From an uncultured Bacteroides sp. (GTDB taxonomy: Bacteria; Bacteroidota; Bacteroidia; Cytophagales; Cyclobacteriaceae): a DNA stretch of 64,000 nt. The DNA is taken from NCBI GenBank assembly GCA_902168185.1, contig CABHOV010000035.1, positions 93,657 through 157,656 of the forward strand. Reading direction: 5' to 3'. Below are positions 22,863-31,979 of this stretch, piece by piece. Every line of letters starts with the position of its first letter. Positions within the stretch are counted from its first letter, which is position 1. The notes below the pieces were generated by a model, which ran no database searches, was not told the origin of the DNA, and saw only the letters and a program-made list of their open reading frames with translations. A program made the translations under genes and the position numbers.

Positions 22863-23864
22863 ATGAATGTTTTTCCTGCACAGTACTCTACTCTATCTAC
22901 CGGGGCTCTCAAAGACCATATTGAAAAGAGCTACGGCTTAAAAAATCTTACTGGTAAGTTTCACTTGCGTGGAGTAAGTGATACGTACATTCTGGAGAAT
23001 GATGATGCGAAGTATATATTTAAAGTCTACCGGAGCTCGCATCGTTCGTTGACAGAAATTAAAGGGGAAGTACAATTGCTCACATTGTTAAAAGAGCGAG
23101 GTGCAAAAGTATCGTATCCTATAGCAGACCTTACCGGCAATGAAGTACAAGAGTTCAATGCTGTTGAAGGAATACGCCACGGTGTATTGTTCAGCTTTGC
23201 GCCCGGCAAAAATATACCCGACCTTACAGATAAGCACCTGAATATTCTGGGATATGAAATGGCGTTCAATCACAACATTACATCACAGATAGAACTTTCA
23301 TACGAACGAAAGATATATTCCATCGACACAACGCTTACGCAGCCTATCGAACTGCTTGCACCTGCCTTTAAGGATTATCGCGAGGGATATACTTATTTGA
23401 AAGAGGCTGCCTCGCAGGCGATCAGTGGACTGAATTCATTGGACACAAAAACATTTAGCTACGGTTATTGTCATTATGATTATCTCCCGAAGAATTTTCA
23501 CTTCGATGATCAGGATATACTGACATTATTCGACTTCGACTTTGCGGGAAAAGGCTTCCTGGTAAATGACCTAGCTTCCTTCACGGTACATCTATACTTT
23601 CACATTACTTTCCAAAACATGCCGGTAGCAGACGCTAAACGTGCTTTTGAAATAGTAATGAACGCCTATAGGAAAGTACGTCCGCTTTCAAACGAAGAGA
23701 TCCAGGCTATACCTTCACTCGGTGTTATGTTCTGGATTTTCTATCTCGGCTTTCAGTACACGAACTTCGATGATTGGTCAAATTTCTTCTTCGGACCTCG
23801 GTATCTGAACGACCGGGTAAAGACGATACAACGGTATATTGAAATTATACCATACATTCTTTAA
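22863..23864 (+). CDS. Aminoglycoside phosphotransferase (APH)-family kinase
   Basis: Start set at 22863 (MNVFPAQYSTLSTGALK); an earlier ATG at 22815 adds a Ser/Arg-rich stretch unlike the family. The protein has a small-molecule kinase fold: a beta-rich N-lobe (YILENDDAKYIFKVYRSS with the ATP-binding Lys), then the catalytic loop YCHYDYLPKNFHF (HxDxxxxN) and LFDFDFAGKG, the Mg-binding Asp. These resemble homoserine kinase type II/CotH-like APH proteins in Bacteroidota; the substrate (amino acid, sugar or antibiotic) cannot be decided. Length 333 is normal. A strong bidirectional hairpin follows. Confidence 0.88.
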   Translation: MNVFPAQYSTLSTGALKDHIEKSYGLKNLTGKFHLRGVSDTYILENDDAKYIFKVYRSSHRSLTEIKGEVQLLTLLKERGAKVSYPIADLTGNEVQEFNAVEGIRHGVLFSFAPGKNIPDLTDKHLNILGYEMAFNHNITSQIELSYERKIYSIDTTLTQPIELLAPAFKDYREGYTYLKEAASQAISGLNSLDTKTFSYGYCHYDYLPKNFHFDDQDILTLFDFDFAGKGFLVNDLASFTVHLYFHITFQNMPVADAKRAFEIVMNAYRKVRPLSNEEIQAIPSLGVMFWIFYLGFQYTNFDDWSNFFFGPRYLNDRVKTIQRYIEIIPYIL

Positions 23865-23870
23865 AATAAA

Positions 23871-23907
23871 AAACACCTGCAATCAGCATTACCGATTACA
23901 GGTGTTT
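23871..23907. terminator. Bidirectional terminator between phosphotransferase and DUF4249 genes
   Basis: AAACACCTGCAATC (23871-23884) pairs with GATTACAGGTGTTT (23894-23907), one internal mismatch, with A-rich sequence before and T's at the end. It lies between convergent stops at 23864 and 23931. Confidence 0.82.
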
Positions 23908-23930
23908 CATATATACTGTACTATTATTTT

Positions 23931-24860
23931 TTACTCATCAAGTTTTTTGCCTAAACCTGATACTGCAGATACGTTGAAGAAACCAAGTGCCTTGCTTCCA
24001 TTGGGATTAACGTTTACAATATTGGTAGATACGTTAGCCAACGGTGTTGAGAATAATTCAGCGAAGCCACCGGGTCTGTCGGTTTGAATGATCACTTCAT
24101 TTAGAAAATTATAGGCTGCAAGTGTAACAGAATGAATCTCTACATATACTGAATCGCCCGGCTCATAGGGAGATATAGCGACATCATCCTCGTCTACTTC
24201 ATCCGGGTTAACGCTTCGCAGTGGCGGCAGAAATGTAACGCCATCGAAATTTCCACCGGCTGTAAAACCTGCATCGTACGCTACATTTATTTCGCTGGGC
24301 TTATTCAACGCTACACCATTTTTATACGATCGTATCCAATATGTATCGCCTTTACCTATAGGATCAGTCGCCCAGAATTCTGCAGTATAGGAATTATCAG
24401 GATACTGAGGATCGTTCTCTTCGAATTTAAAAGTAACACTGTCGATAGGAACCGTACGGTTTATGCGCGATGTAGCTTCAAACGTTTCATTGCCCGTTAC
24501 GATGCGCAATGTATAGTTGCGTCCTATAACACCAAATGCTTCTGCGGATGTAGCCTCTGTCGGAGTCCAGCGATATGTACCGGTCTCCTCAGCATCTTCT
24601 GTAAAAGTAATTTCACCTCCATCATACGTTACCACCACTGATGCTCCGGAAATCCCGGTAGGTAACGCATTTTCCAGATATGGTTGAGTCCATGAGAGTT
24701 TTATAAATTGATCTTCTACCTTATTGGTGAGCCACGCATCTACTACCAGCCTTGGCTCGGCATCTTCGAGATCCGGATTTACTGTTTCTTCACAGGAATA
24801 AAATAATGACGCTGTCAATACTATACCGAGCAGTTGTTTATAAAAAGATTTCAGTATCAT
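23931..24860 (-). CDS. DUF4249 outer-membrane lipoprotein, partner of the TonB receptor
   Basis: 309 residues. The lipoprotein signal ends LFYSC (Cys23), followed by EETVNPDLEDAEPRLVVDAWLTN, the usual opening of DUF4249. The middle contains TYRWTPTE and IVTGNETFEATSRI strands of beta-sandwich character. DUF4249 proteins always travel with a carboxypeptidase-regulatory-like TonB receptor in Bacteroidota and presumably act as its surface partner, in the manner of SusD, though the cargo is not known. The gene starts 4 bp after the receptor stop, so the two are one operon. Confidence 0.9.
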   Translation of the reverse strand: MILKSFYKQLLGIVLTASLFYSCEETVNPDLEDAEPRLVVDAWLTNKVEDQFIKLSWTQPYLENALPTGISGASVVVTYDGGEITFTEDAEETGTYRWTPTEATSAEAFGVIGRNYTLRIVTGNETFEATSRINRTVPIDSVTFKFEENDPQYPDNSYTAEFWATDPIGKGDTYWIRSYKNGVALNKPSEINVAYDAGFTAGGNFDGVTFLPPLRSVNPDEVDEDDVAISPYEPGDSVYVEIHSVTLAAYNFLNEVIIQTDRPGGFAELFSTPLANVSTNIVNVNPNGSKALGFFNVSAVSGLGKKLDE

Positions 24861-24864
24861 TCTG

Positions 24865-27258
24865 TTAAAATTTAAAGTTGTAAGAAATAGCTGGCACCAT
24901 GCTTCCTATAATGGAAAGCTGTGTAGCTTCCGATTGAAGTGGTTGCCCCGCACTTACACGATCGTTGGATTGTGAAAAGTAAGTAGAGAAAGCATTCTTC
25001 CGGGCATATACATTATATACAGAGAACACCCAGTAGTCACGATTCTTTCTTTCTTTACCTTTTCGATTAAATTGTTTGCCTTCCAAACGGAATGAAACAT
25101 CCAGGCGATTATAATTCGACAGGCGAACGTTGTTACGCGAACCCGAAGCGTTATCTGGTATTAATATACCTTGCACTACATAACGGGAAGTAGGAAATGT
25201 AGTCGGTGTACCGGTGATGAAAACAAAGTCAGCCGATACTGACCATCGTTTTGTCATTTCGTAGAACCCAGCAATTTTCAAGTTGTGTGTTTGATCATAC
25301 CGTGCTGCATACCATTCGCCATGATTGATACCGTCTACTTTCAGTTCTGTTCTACCCAAAGTATAGCTTACCCATCCACTCAGTCGTCCTGTTTTTTTCT
25401 GGAGGTAAAACTCAAGACCGTAGGCGCGGCCTTTACCACTTAGCAGATCACCTTCCAGGTATTCGTTGATCAGCAGATCGGCACCATCTATATAGTCAAT
25501 CTGATTTTGTGTATTTCTATAGTATCCTTCCACCGATGCTTCCCAATTCTTGGATTCGCCTATCGTTCTGAAATAGCCCAAGGTAAACTGATCGGCAATC
25601 TCAGGTTTTATATTGTTAGAGGTTGGGGTCCATACATCGAGTGGGTTAGATGCTGTTGTGTTGGAAATAAGATGCAGGTACTGCACCATGCGGTTATAGC
25701 TTGCTTTCACAGAGCTCACTTCCGAGAGACCTGCCTTTACAGATAAGCGCGGTTCCAGGTTGTTAAAGTTGACAATGGATTTACCGCGTTTATACTTTGT
25801 TTCCGATGCTACAGTTTTACGCTCTCCAGGAATAGTGTCGTTATAGGTATATACTGTACCCGGACCGAAGTATTGGAAGTTAGAAAAACGAAGTCCATAC
25901 TCTACCGCCCAGGTATCATTGATCTTTAAGTTATTGTTAATATATAGTGATGTTTCAAGATTATATTTTTTATCCAGACTGATATCGGTTGGTTGCCCGT
26001 TGGAGATACCATTGGCATTAGCCGGCTCGAAGAAGTAGTAAATGGCTTCGGCACCGAAGTTTACTTCATTGTTACTGCTGATAAAATAACTGAACTCAGG
26101 CTTTACAATAAAATTAGAAATGGATGAATTCCATCTGAACCTGTTTCTGGAATCATCACCGAACTGAAGCTCGTATTTATAGCTGCTGTAAACACCGGTA
26201 ATATTCGAGAACAGCTTCTCGTTGAAGAGGTGATTCCACCGCACAGTAGCCGTTGCGTTGCCCCAGTTAAAACCCTGGTTGCTGTCGAAGTAAAAATTGT
26301 CGCGACCAAAGTATCCCGAAAGGTAAACCCTGTTTTTGTCATTCACCGTATAGTTAGCTTTCGCGGTGAGATCGTAAAAATTCAAGGCACCGCCATCTTT
26401 CAGTATATCTACAAAAGGTCGCGCAAGTATATCTATATAAGATCTACGACCAGACACGATGAAAGACCCCTTGTCTTTTACAATAGGGCCTTCAAAGGAG
26501 AGCCTGCTGAATATAGTGCCGATCCCTCCCGTTGTTTCATATTCCTTGCTGTTACCATCTTTCATGCGCACATCGAGAATCGAAGCAAGGCGTCCGCCAT
26601 ACCGTGCAGGCACCGCGCCTTTATATAGCTTGGCATCTTTCACAGCATCCGGATTAAAGGCTGAGAAAAAACCCAGCATGTGCGATGAATTATATACCGG
26701 AGCTTCATCCTGTAACACCAGGTTTTGTCCAACACTACCGCCCCGTACATTAAAACCTGAGGCCCCCTCACCTACCGTGCTGACACCAGGCAAAAGCTGT
26801 AAGCTTTTAATCACATCTACTTCGCCCAGAAACGCCGGTATACGTTGAATTGTTTTGATGTCGAGCTTGGCTGTGCTCATCTCTACATTTTGCACTTTGG
26901 AAGTTTGTTCGTCCTCTGCGGTCACTACAACTTCCTGGAGTTGTTCACTGTCGGCCTGTAACTCTATATTCTGACGAATATCTTTATCCAACGTAAATTC
27001 CCTTACAACTTTCTGATACCCTATAAAGCTATACTCAACGGTATAGCTGGAGGCCGGAATAGTTATCGAATAAAATCCATAAACATTGGTCGTTGCTCCA
27101 CGGCCCGCTTCTTTGATATAAACGGTTGCCCCAACGAGTACTTCTCCGTCTGATGCATCTTTAATGTAACCACTTAGCGTGTACCGTGACTGTGCCCACC
27201 CATGTTGAGACATCAGTATGCTCGAGGCGATAATGAAGACTGGTAATTTTCGAATCAT
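24865..27258 (-). CDS. TonB-dependent receptor with carboxypeptidase-regulatory-like domain
   Basis: 797 residues. A signal peptide (LPVFIIASSILMSQHGWAQ) is followed by the CarboxypepD_reg-like domain (SGYIKDASDGEVLVGATVYI, about 28-110). The plug follows with VNMSTAKLDIK-like positions and AFLGEVDVIKSLQLLPGV, GFNVRGGS and QDEAPVYNSSHMLG. The rest is a beta-barrel ending in the aromatic-terminated strand ISYNFKF. It takes up an unknown substrate through the outer membrane using TonB-ExbBD energy. With the DUF4249 partner it forms a two-gene operon. An AraC regulator is divergent, 178 bp away, and may control it (inference). Confidence 0.94.
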   Translation of the reverse strand: MIRKLPVFIIASSILMSQHGWAQSRYTLSGYIKDASDGEVLVGATVYIKEAGRGATTNVYGFYSITIPASSYTVEYSFIGYQKVVREFTLDKDIRQNIELQADSEQLQEVVVTAEDEQTSKVQNVEMSTAKLDIKTIQRIPAFLGEVDVIKSLQLLPGVSTVGEGASGFNVRGGSVGQNLVLQDEAPVYNSSHMLGFFSAFNPDAVKDAKLYKGAVPARYGGRLASILDVRMKDGNSKEYETTGGIGTIFSRLSFEGPIVKDKGSFIVSGRRSYIDILARPFVDILKDGGALNFYDLTAKANYTVNDKNRVYLSGYFGRDNFYFDSNQGFNWGNATATVRWNHLFNEKLFSNITGVYSSYKYELQFGDDSRNRFRWNSSISNFIVKPEFSYFISSNNEVNFGAEAIYYFFEPANANGISNGQPTDISLDKKYNLETSLYINNNLKINDTWAVEYGLRFSNFQYFGPGTVYTYNDTIPGERKTVASETKYKRGKSIVNFNNLEPRLSVKAGLSEVSSVKASYNRMVQYLHLISNTTASNPLDVWTPTSNNIKPEIADQFTLGYFRTIGESKNWEASVEGYYRNTQNQIDYIDGADLLINEYLEGDLLSGKGRAYGLEFYLQKKTGRLSGWVSYTLGRTELKVDGINHGEWYAARYDQTHNLKIAGFYEMTKRWSVSADFVFITGTPTTFPTSRYVVQGILIPDNASGSRNNVRLSNYNRLDVSFRLEGKQFNRKGKERKNRDYWVFSVYNVYARKNAFSTYFSQSNDRVSAGQPLQSEATQLSIIGSMVPAISYNFKF

Positions 27259-27419
27259 GCTTGTTTGTTGTTATTTATCAATGACAGTTAATATCCTCTA
27301 AACCCCCAGTCGTTGCCAGTGTTTATTTTATTCTAATTTTTCTTTTAGTTTCAATCAATATGCACACGATTGATACCCTTAGAACATGCTACCCATTAGG
27401 CCGATACCTGTTGAGTATT

Positions 27420-27427
27420 TATTTTTG
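27420..27427 (+). promoter_or_regulatory. -7 element of the AraC regulator gene
   Basis: TATTTTTG fits TAnnTTTG. No good TTG lies 19 bp upstream. If used, transcription starts near 27433, only a few bases before the ATG at 27437, which rules out the longer start at 27386 and implies a nearly leaderless mRNA. Confidence 0.45.
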
Positions 27428-27436
27428 CTATCAATT

Positions 27437-28312
27437 ATGAAGGTCTTCACCATTCCCAACGATATATTTTCGGACAATGTTACGAAGCTGCCGGAACTCA
27501 TCCTTCATGATTATTACCATACACGCGAATCCATCAAAGGCAAGATCTCCGCTGGTAAACATATATTTAGCTTCCTTCAGGAAGGACAAAAGGAAGTACA
27601 TTTTTATGATAAGTCAATCAGCCTCACATCAACACAGGCAGTGTTGATACCGGCTGGTAACTGTCTGATGACAGAGAAACGGGTGTTACACGACAAACAA
27701 TACAGGAGTTTCCTATTCTTTTTTTCAGATGCCAACCTGATTGCTTTTCGGAAAAAGTATTCATTCCTGTTTACAGCACCGGATAAAAACAGACAGGAAG
27801 ATTCTTCATTCTTTTTGTTCGAACAGGACGAGTTTATCAAAAACTTTATCCAGTCGCTGCAGCAGATCTTTCAATATCATACAACAACCGCGGCACTATC
27901 AGAACATTTGCTGGTCGTAAAATTTGAAGAGATCATGTTGTACCTATGCGATCGCTATGGCAAACATTTTCTGCCACTACTCGCTTCGCTTGCCGGAAGC
28001 CCACTGGATTTACCAATGAGACAAGTGGTAGAAAATAATATATACCGGAACCTTTCGGTTGAAGAACTGGCGTTTCTATGCAACATGAGCTTGTCAACCT
28101 TCAAGCGTAAATTTGAAGAAATATATGGCACCGCTCCTTCACGTTGGTTCCATTTAAAGAAGATGCAGCAGGCAGCATTTTTGTTAAAGCATGAGAAAGC
28201 CAATGCAAGTGAAATACACCATGAACTGGGCTATGAGAACCTCTCGAGTTTTGTACAGGCTTTCAAAAAAGAGTTTGGAAAAACTCCGAAGGTCTATCAA
28301 CAAAGTGTTTGA
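27437..28312 (+). CDS. AraC family transcriptional regulator
   Basis: 291 residues from MKVFTIPNDIFSDNV (start supported by the upstream -7 element). The N-terminal half is a cupin-like sensor domain (AGKHIFSFLQEGQKEVHFYD, LTSTQAVLIPAGNC). The C-terminal double helix-turn-helix has LSVEELAFLCNMSLSTFKRK, FEEIYGTAPSRW, and HHELGYENLSSFVQAFKKE followed by FGKTPKVYQQ. Effector and targets are unknown. It is divergent from the TonB receptor operon and followed by a separate PEBP gene. Confidence 0.92.
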   Translation: MKVFTIPNDIFSDNVTKLPELILHDYYHTRESIKGKISAGKHIFSFLQEGQKEVHFYDKSISLTSTQAVLIPAGNCLMTEKRVLHDKQYRSFLFFFSDANLIAFRKKYSFLFTAPDKNRQEDSSFFLFEQDEFIKNFIQSLQQIFQYHTTTAALSEHLLVVKFEEIMLYLCDRYGKHFLPLLASLAGSPLDLPMRQVVENNIYRNLSVEELAFLCNMSLSTFKRKFEEIYGTAPSRWFHLKKMQQAAFLLKHEKANASEIHHELGYENLSSFVQAFKKEFGKTPKVYQQSV

Positions 28313-28367
28313 ACTGTTTAAAACATTTTTTGGTCTTTCTGCGATAGTCGTTGTTCGCGACTGATTG

Positions 28368-28375
28368 TAATTTTG
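28368..28375 (+). promoter_or_regulatory. -7 element of the PEBP gene
   Basis: TAATTTTG matches TAnnTTTG, 29 bp before the ATG at 28405. No clear -33 TTG at the standard distance. It supports the start at 28405 over a longer frame from 28351. Confidence 0.5.
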
Positions 28376-28404
28376 CTCTCAATACAAACCAAATAACACG
28401 CGTT

Positions 28405-28941
28405 ATGAAAAGAATATTTATTTCCATGCTGGCAATGTGCAGTATCACGTTCGCTTTTGCACAGACATTTACTTTAAAGAGCAAGGATGTTGGCGGACAA
28501 GCCACGAACAAAGAATTCTTCAACGGCTTTGGATGTAGCGGAGAAAACATCTCACCACAATTGTCGTGGGAGAATGCGCCACAAGGCACGCAAAGTTTTG
28601 CCGTCACGATCTATGATAAAGATGCACCCACGGGCAGTGGTTTTTGGCACTGGGTAATTTTTAATATACCTGCCAATGTAACGGAATTGAAAAGTAATGC
28701 GGGTGATATAACAAAAGCCATTGCTCCTGCTGGCGTTATTCAAAGCATTACCGACTATGGTAAATTTGGTTACGGTGGTCCTTGCCCTCCTCCCGGCCCT
28801 ATTCATGAGTATCTCATCACGGTATATGCTTTGAAAAACAAACTTGAACTGGATAAAAATACAACGCCAGCGATAGTTGGTTTTAACCTGAACCAATCCG
28901 TTATAGGTAAAGCTTCTATTGTGATGTACGGCAAACAATAA
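28405..28941 (+). CDS. Periplasmic YbhB/YbcL-type PEBP (Raf kinase inhibitor-like) protein
   Basis: 178 residues. Signal peptide MKRIFISMLAMCSITFAFAQ, then one PEBP domain with the hallmark blocks: FGCSGENISPQLSWENAPQG, TQSFAVTIYDKDAPTGSGFW, HWVIFNIPANV and YGGPCPPPGPIHEYLITVYA. PEBP-fold proteins bind anionic ligands such as phospholipid head groups; bacterial YbhB/YbcL members have no settled enzymatic role. It stands alone with its own promoter and terminator. Confidence 0.93.
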   Translation: MKRIFISMLAMCSITFAFAQTFTLKSKDVGGQATNKEFFNGFGCSGENISPQLSWENAPQGTQSFAVTIYDKDAPTGSGFWHWVIFNIPANVTELKSNAGDITKAIAPAGVIQSITDYGKFGYGGPCPPPGPIHEYLITVYALKNKLELDKNTTPAIVGFNLNQSVIGKASIVMYGKQ

Positions 28942-28968
28942 GCCGCTATATAGATTCAAAATGGATAC

Positions 28969-29007
28969 AAAGTCCTGTGATTTCACTCGCAGGGCTTTTG
29001 TTTTTTG
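28969..29007 (+). terminator. Terminator after the PEBP gene
   Basis: AAAGTCCTG (28969-28977) pairs with CAGGGCTTT (28990-28998, one G-U), followed by TTTGTTTTTTG. A clear intrinsic terminator. Confidence 0.85.
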
Positions 29008-29037
29008 AGGGCTCCTGATCGCTGGTCTTATAATTTA

Positions 29038-29068
29038 TTGACAAGCGGATTGGAAGATTCTATCTTTC
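29038..29068 (+). promoter_or_regulatory. Promoter of the M16 peptidase operon
   Basis: TTG at 29038-29040, 20-bp spacer, TATCTTTC at 29061-29068 (one mismatch to TAnnTTTG). A near-palindrome around ACATGT (29071-29091) lies between it and the ATG at 29097. Confidence 0.55.
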
Positions 29069-29096
29069 TATACATTTTACATGTAAATGTTCCCGT

Positions 29097-30458
29097 ATGA
29101 AAAAACTACTCTCTGCCGTATGCCTGGTGTTTCTGCTGAACACCGTAATGGCACAACAACTTCCTGCAAACTTTCACTTGACAAAACTGAAGAACGGACT
29201 GGAAGTATTAGTGATCGAAGACCGTACTGTCCCATTGATCACAATTGAAGTCTGTGTGAAGAATGGTGCCTATACTGAAGACCCCGAATACAACGGGCTA
29301 TCGCATTTATATGAGCACATGTTCTTCAAGGCGAATAAAGATCTGCCATCACAGGAAGCTTTTCTTAACCGTGTGAATGAACTTGGCATTGTGTTCAACG
29401 GTACAACCTCCGATGAGCGCGTGAATTATTTCTTCACGTTAAACAAGAAATTTTTAGGAGAAGGATTGTCCTTCATGAACTCTGCTATTCGCTTTCCATT
29501 GTTTGATGAGAAGGAAATGAAAAATGAAAATCCCGTGGTGGATGGTGAGTTTCAGCGGAACGAATCCAACCCTGGGTTCTGGCTGTTTCAGGATATGCAA
29601 AAGAAGTTATGGGGAGATCTATATAGTCGTAAAAATGCTATTGGTAATCACGACATTATTCTGACGGCCACTACGCAGAAGATGCAGACTATCCAAAAGA
29701 AATATTATTACCCTAACAATTCTATACTTGTTATAGCCGGTGATGTAAATCATGACGAAGCTGTCAAGAAAGCAGCCGCGCTCTTTGAAAGCTGGCAGCC
29801 TTCGGACTTCGATCCGTTTGTGAAGTATCCTATACCTGAATTCAAGCCGCTACAGGGCACTACCGTTTTCATTACAGAAAATGCAAATACGCGCAATCCT
29901 TTCCTCATGATGGCATGGCACGGTCCGGATACGCGTCATGATTTGAAAGCAACCTATGCGGCAGATGTATTCTCCTATATATTAAAGCAGCAGTCCTCTA
30001 AACTTCAGCAAGAGCTTGTTGATAGTGGTTTGGCATTTAATGTGAACGTTGGATATCAAACCTGTAAATATACCGGTCCGATAACCGTATTCGCGGTGCC
30101 ACATCCTGATAAGATCAAGGAGGTAATTGAAAAACTAGAGGAGCACGCTAACCAATGGGACAGCGATAGTTATTTTACCGATGAACAACTCGCTACTGCT
30201 AAAAATCTGCTGGCCATTGATGATGCACACAGTCGTGAAAAAACTTCTGACTTTATTCACACCGTAACCTATTGGTGGGCTTCTGCCACTATAGATTACT
30301 ATACATCCTATGTTGATAATTTGAAAAAAGTTACACGCGAAGACATCAAGCGTTATGTACAGACCTATATTAAAGGTAAACCAAAAGTTATAGGGGTGCT
30401 TTCCACTCCACAAAACAAACCTGCACTGGAAGCCAATCTGAAAACCCTCAAAAAATAG
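29097..30458 (+). CDS. M16 family zinc metallopeptidase, catalytic subunit
   Basis: 453 residues. Signal peptide MKKLLSAVCLVFLLNTVMAQ, so periplasmic. The inverted zinc motif HxxEH is at 70-74 (SHLYEHMFF), with the distal Glu ligand in the KNENPVVDGEFQRNE segment. Two M16 domains follow (the second from about 230). M16 peptidases degrade peptides and small proteins inside a clamshell. The next gene encodes a non-catalytic M16 protein 3 bp downstream, which points to a heterodimer like the mitochondrial processing peptidase type, as known for other bacterial M16 pairs. A promoter lies 30 bp upstream. Confidence 0.93.
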   Translation: MKKLLSAVCLVFLLNTVMAQQLPANFHLTKLKNGLEVLVIEDRTVPLITIEVCVKNGAYTEDPEYNGLSHLYEHMFFKANKDLPSQEAFLNRVNELGIVFNGTTSDERVNYFFTLNKKFLGEGLSFMNSAIRFPLFDEKEMKNENPVVDGEFQRNESNPGFWLFQDMQKKLWGDLYSRKNAIGNHDIILTATTQKMQTIQKKYYYPNNSILVIAGDVNHDEAVKKAAALFESWQPSDFDPFVKYPIPEFKPLQGTTVFITENANTRNPFLMMAWHGPDTRHDLKATYAADVFSYILKQQSSKLQQELVDSGLAFNVNVGYQTCKYTGPITVFAVPHPDKIKEVIEKLEEHANQWDSDSYFTDEQLATAKNLLAIDDAHSREKTSDFIHTVTYWWASATIDYYTSYVDNLKKVTREDIKRYVQTYIKGKPKVIGVLSTPQNKPALEANLKTLKK

Positions 30459-30461
30459 AGT

Positions 30462-31802
30462 ATGAAGAAATTTATTTGTTATATACTAGTAGCCGGAGCG
30501 TGTATAGCGCAAAGCTTTACCTTCCCACCTGATGACAAGCCTCGCGAGTTCGTTGTTGAAGGCATCAAAGTAATTTTCAAACCTTCCGTGAAAGAGATTG
30601 TAAGCGCACGCTTCTTTATTAAAGGCGGTACAGCAAACTATACCAAGGAGCAGGAAGGTATAGAAGCCCTTGCACTTTCTGTAGTGACCGAAGGAGGAAC
30701 GAAGAGTTTAAACAAAACGGCATTTGCCACAGCGCTGGAAAAGATCGGCACGAACATCGGGTCGAGTACAGCATTGGATTATAGTGAAATCAATTTGTCA
30801 TGTATAAAAGATTTCTGGGATCCGTCATGGAAATTGTTCGCTGATGCTATTGTAAATCCAGCGTTCGATGCTAAAGAATTTGAGTTGATAAAAGGGAAGG
30901 CTGTATCAGCAGCAAAAGAATCGGAATCTAACCCTGATGTACATCTAAAAAATAAAAGTCTCGAAAACACTTTTGCCGGACGAAATTATAGCAAGATCAC
31001 AACGGGCACAGCAGCAAGTCTGGAGAAACTTACCGTTGACCAGGTGGCTGCCCACTATAAATCTATACTCGGTAAGAGAAATGCATTCATAGTAGTAGTC
31101 GGCAATATTTCTGAGGAAGACCTCAAGCAAAAAGTTGCTGCAGCCTTTAAAGGATTAGGAGCTGGCAAAACACTTCAACCTGAAAAGAAGATCGAGTTTA
31201 AACCGCAGGCTACAATAGAAAATCGAGATATAGCGACAAACTATATTCGTGGCCTTATGAGTGCTCCGTCTATGAATGATAAAGAAGGCACTGCCATGAT
31301 GCTGTCAACAGCCATTCTATATGACCGTTTCTTTGTTGAGCTGCGTACCAAGCGAAGCCTCTCGTATGCACCGGCTGTAAATTATGCTTCGAGTGCTATA
31401 ACAAATCCGTATGCGTTGTTCTATATATCTACCACTGATCCGAAGCAATCGCTTCAAGTGATGATGGATGAAATTAACAAAGTGAAGAACCAGGGCTTCT
31501 CTGAAAAGGAATTGAAAGACATGAAAGAGAGCTACCTCACTACATTTTTTATGGGACTTGAAACAAACGACTCGCAGACCTTCACACTTGGCACGCGAGA
31601 GGTTGCTGGTGATTGGAAAAAAGCGGAGAGCTTTATGAGTGATGTTGAAAAGATAACCGTGCAGGATTTGAATGCTGTGTTTAAAAAGTATTCAAGCTCT
31701 ATAAACTGGACTTATCTTGGAAAAGAAAGCGCTGTCAGTAAAGATGATTTCAAACAGCCGCAGCTTTTCCCCGACAACACCAAGATCTCACCTAAAAAGT
31801 AA
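30462..31802 (+). CDS. M16 family peptidase-like protein, non-catalytic partner subunit
   Basis: 446 residues with a signal peptide (MKKFICYILVAGACIAQS). The M16 fold is evident (ARFFIKGGTANYTKEQEGIE; AHYKSILGKRNAFIVVVGNI; RSLSYAPAVNYASS with the substrate-binding R..Y pattern). Where HxxEH should be it reads ALALSVVTEGG, so zinc cannot be bound. Such partners supply the second half of the chamber and the R/Y residues that hold substrate. It is translated from the same mRNA as the active subunit (3-bp gap) and ends before a large nested terminator. Confidence 0.92.
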   Translation: MKKFICYILVAGACIAQSFTFPPDDKPREFVVEGIKVIFKPSVKEIVSARFFIKGGTANYTKEQEGIEALALSVVTEGGTKSLNKTAFATALEKIGTNIGSSTALDYSEINLSCIKDFWDPSWKLFADAIVNPAFDAKEFELIKGKAVSAAKESESNPDVHLKNKSLENTFAGRNYSKITTGTAASLEKLTVDQVAAHYKSILGKRNAFIVVVGNISEEDLKQKVAAAFKGLGAGKTLQPEKKIEFKPQATIENRDIATNYIRGLMSAPSMNDKEGTAMMLSTAILYDRFFVELRTKRSLSYAPAVNYASSAITNPYALFYISTTDPKQSLQVMMDEINKVKNQGFSEKELKDMKESYLTTFFMGLETNDSQTFTLGTREVAGDWKKAESFMSDVEKITVQDLNAVFKKYSSSINWTYLGKESAVSKDDFKQPQLFPDNTKISPKK

Positions 31803-31821
31803 GATTCTTAAAAATTTTTCT

Positions 31822-31908
31822 TTCCTGTCTGATTTCATAATAAGATGCAGGATGGCTTCAAAAAAGCCATTTATGCCGCTTTAGAAAATCAGGCAGGAAT
31901 AATTTTTT
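31822..31908 (+). terminator. Nested-hairpin terminator after the M16 operon
   Basis: Outer arms TTCCTGTCTGATTT (31822-31835) and AAATCAGGCAGGAA (31886-31899) pair with one mismatch, and enclose an inner hairpin ATGGCTT (31852-31858)/AAGCCAT (31864-31870). A run of six T's follows at 31903-31908. It is larger than a simple terminator and may be a processed 3' RNA. Confidence 0.7.
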
Positions 31909-31951
31909 CAACCGCAGCTTGCACAGCACAACCTTTAGAGGTTTATTTGCG

Positions 31952-31967
31952 TTAACAAAATTGTTAA
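31952..31967 (+). promoter_or_regulatory. TetR operator upstream of the regulator gene
   Basis: TTAACAAAATTGTTAA: arms TTAAC/GTTAA with a 6-bp centre (inner bases extend the symmetry to 7-bp arms). It lies 12 bp before the ATG at 31980, just after a TTTATTTG element (-7-like). The same TTAAC-N6-GTTAA occurs before the efflux operon. Confidence 0.72.
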
Positions 31968-31979
31968 TCATTTTTGATA

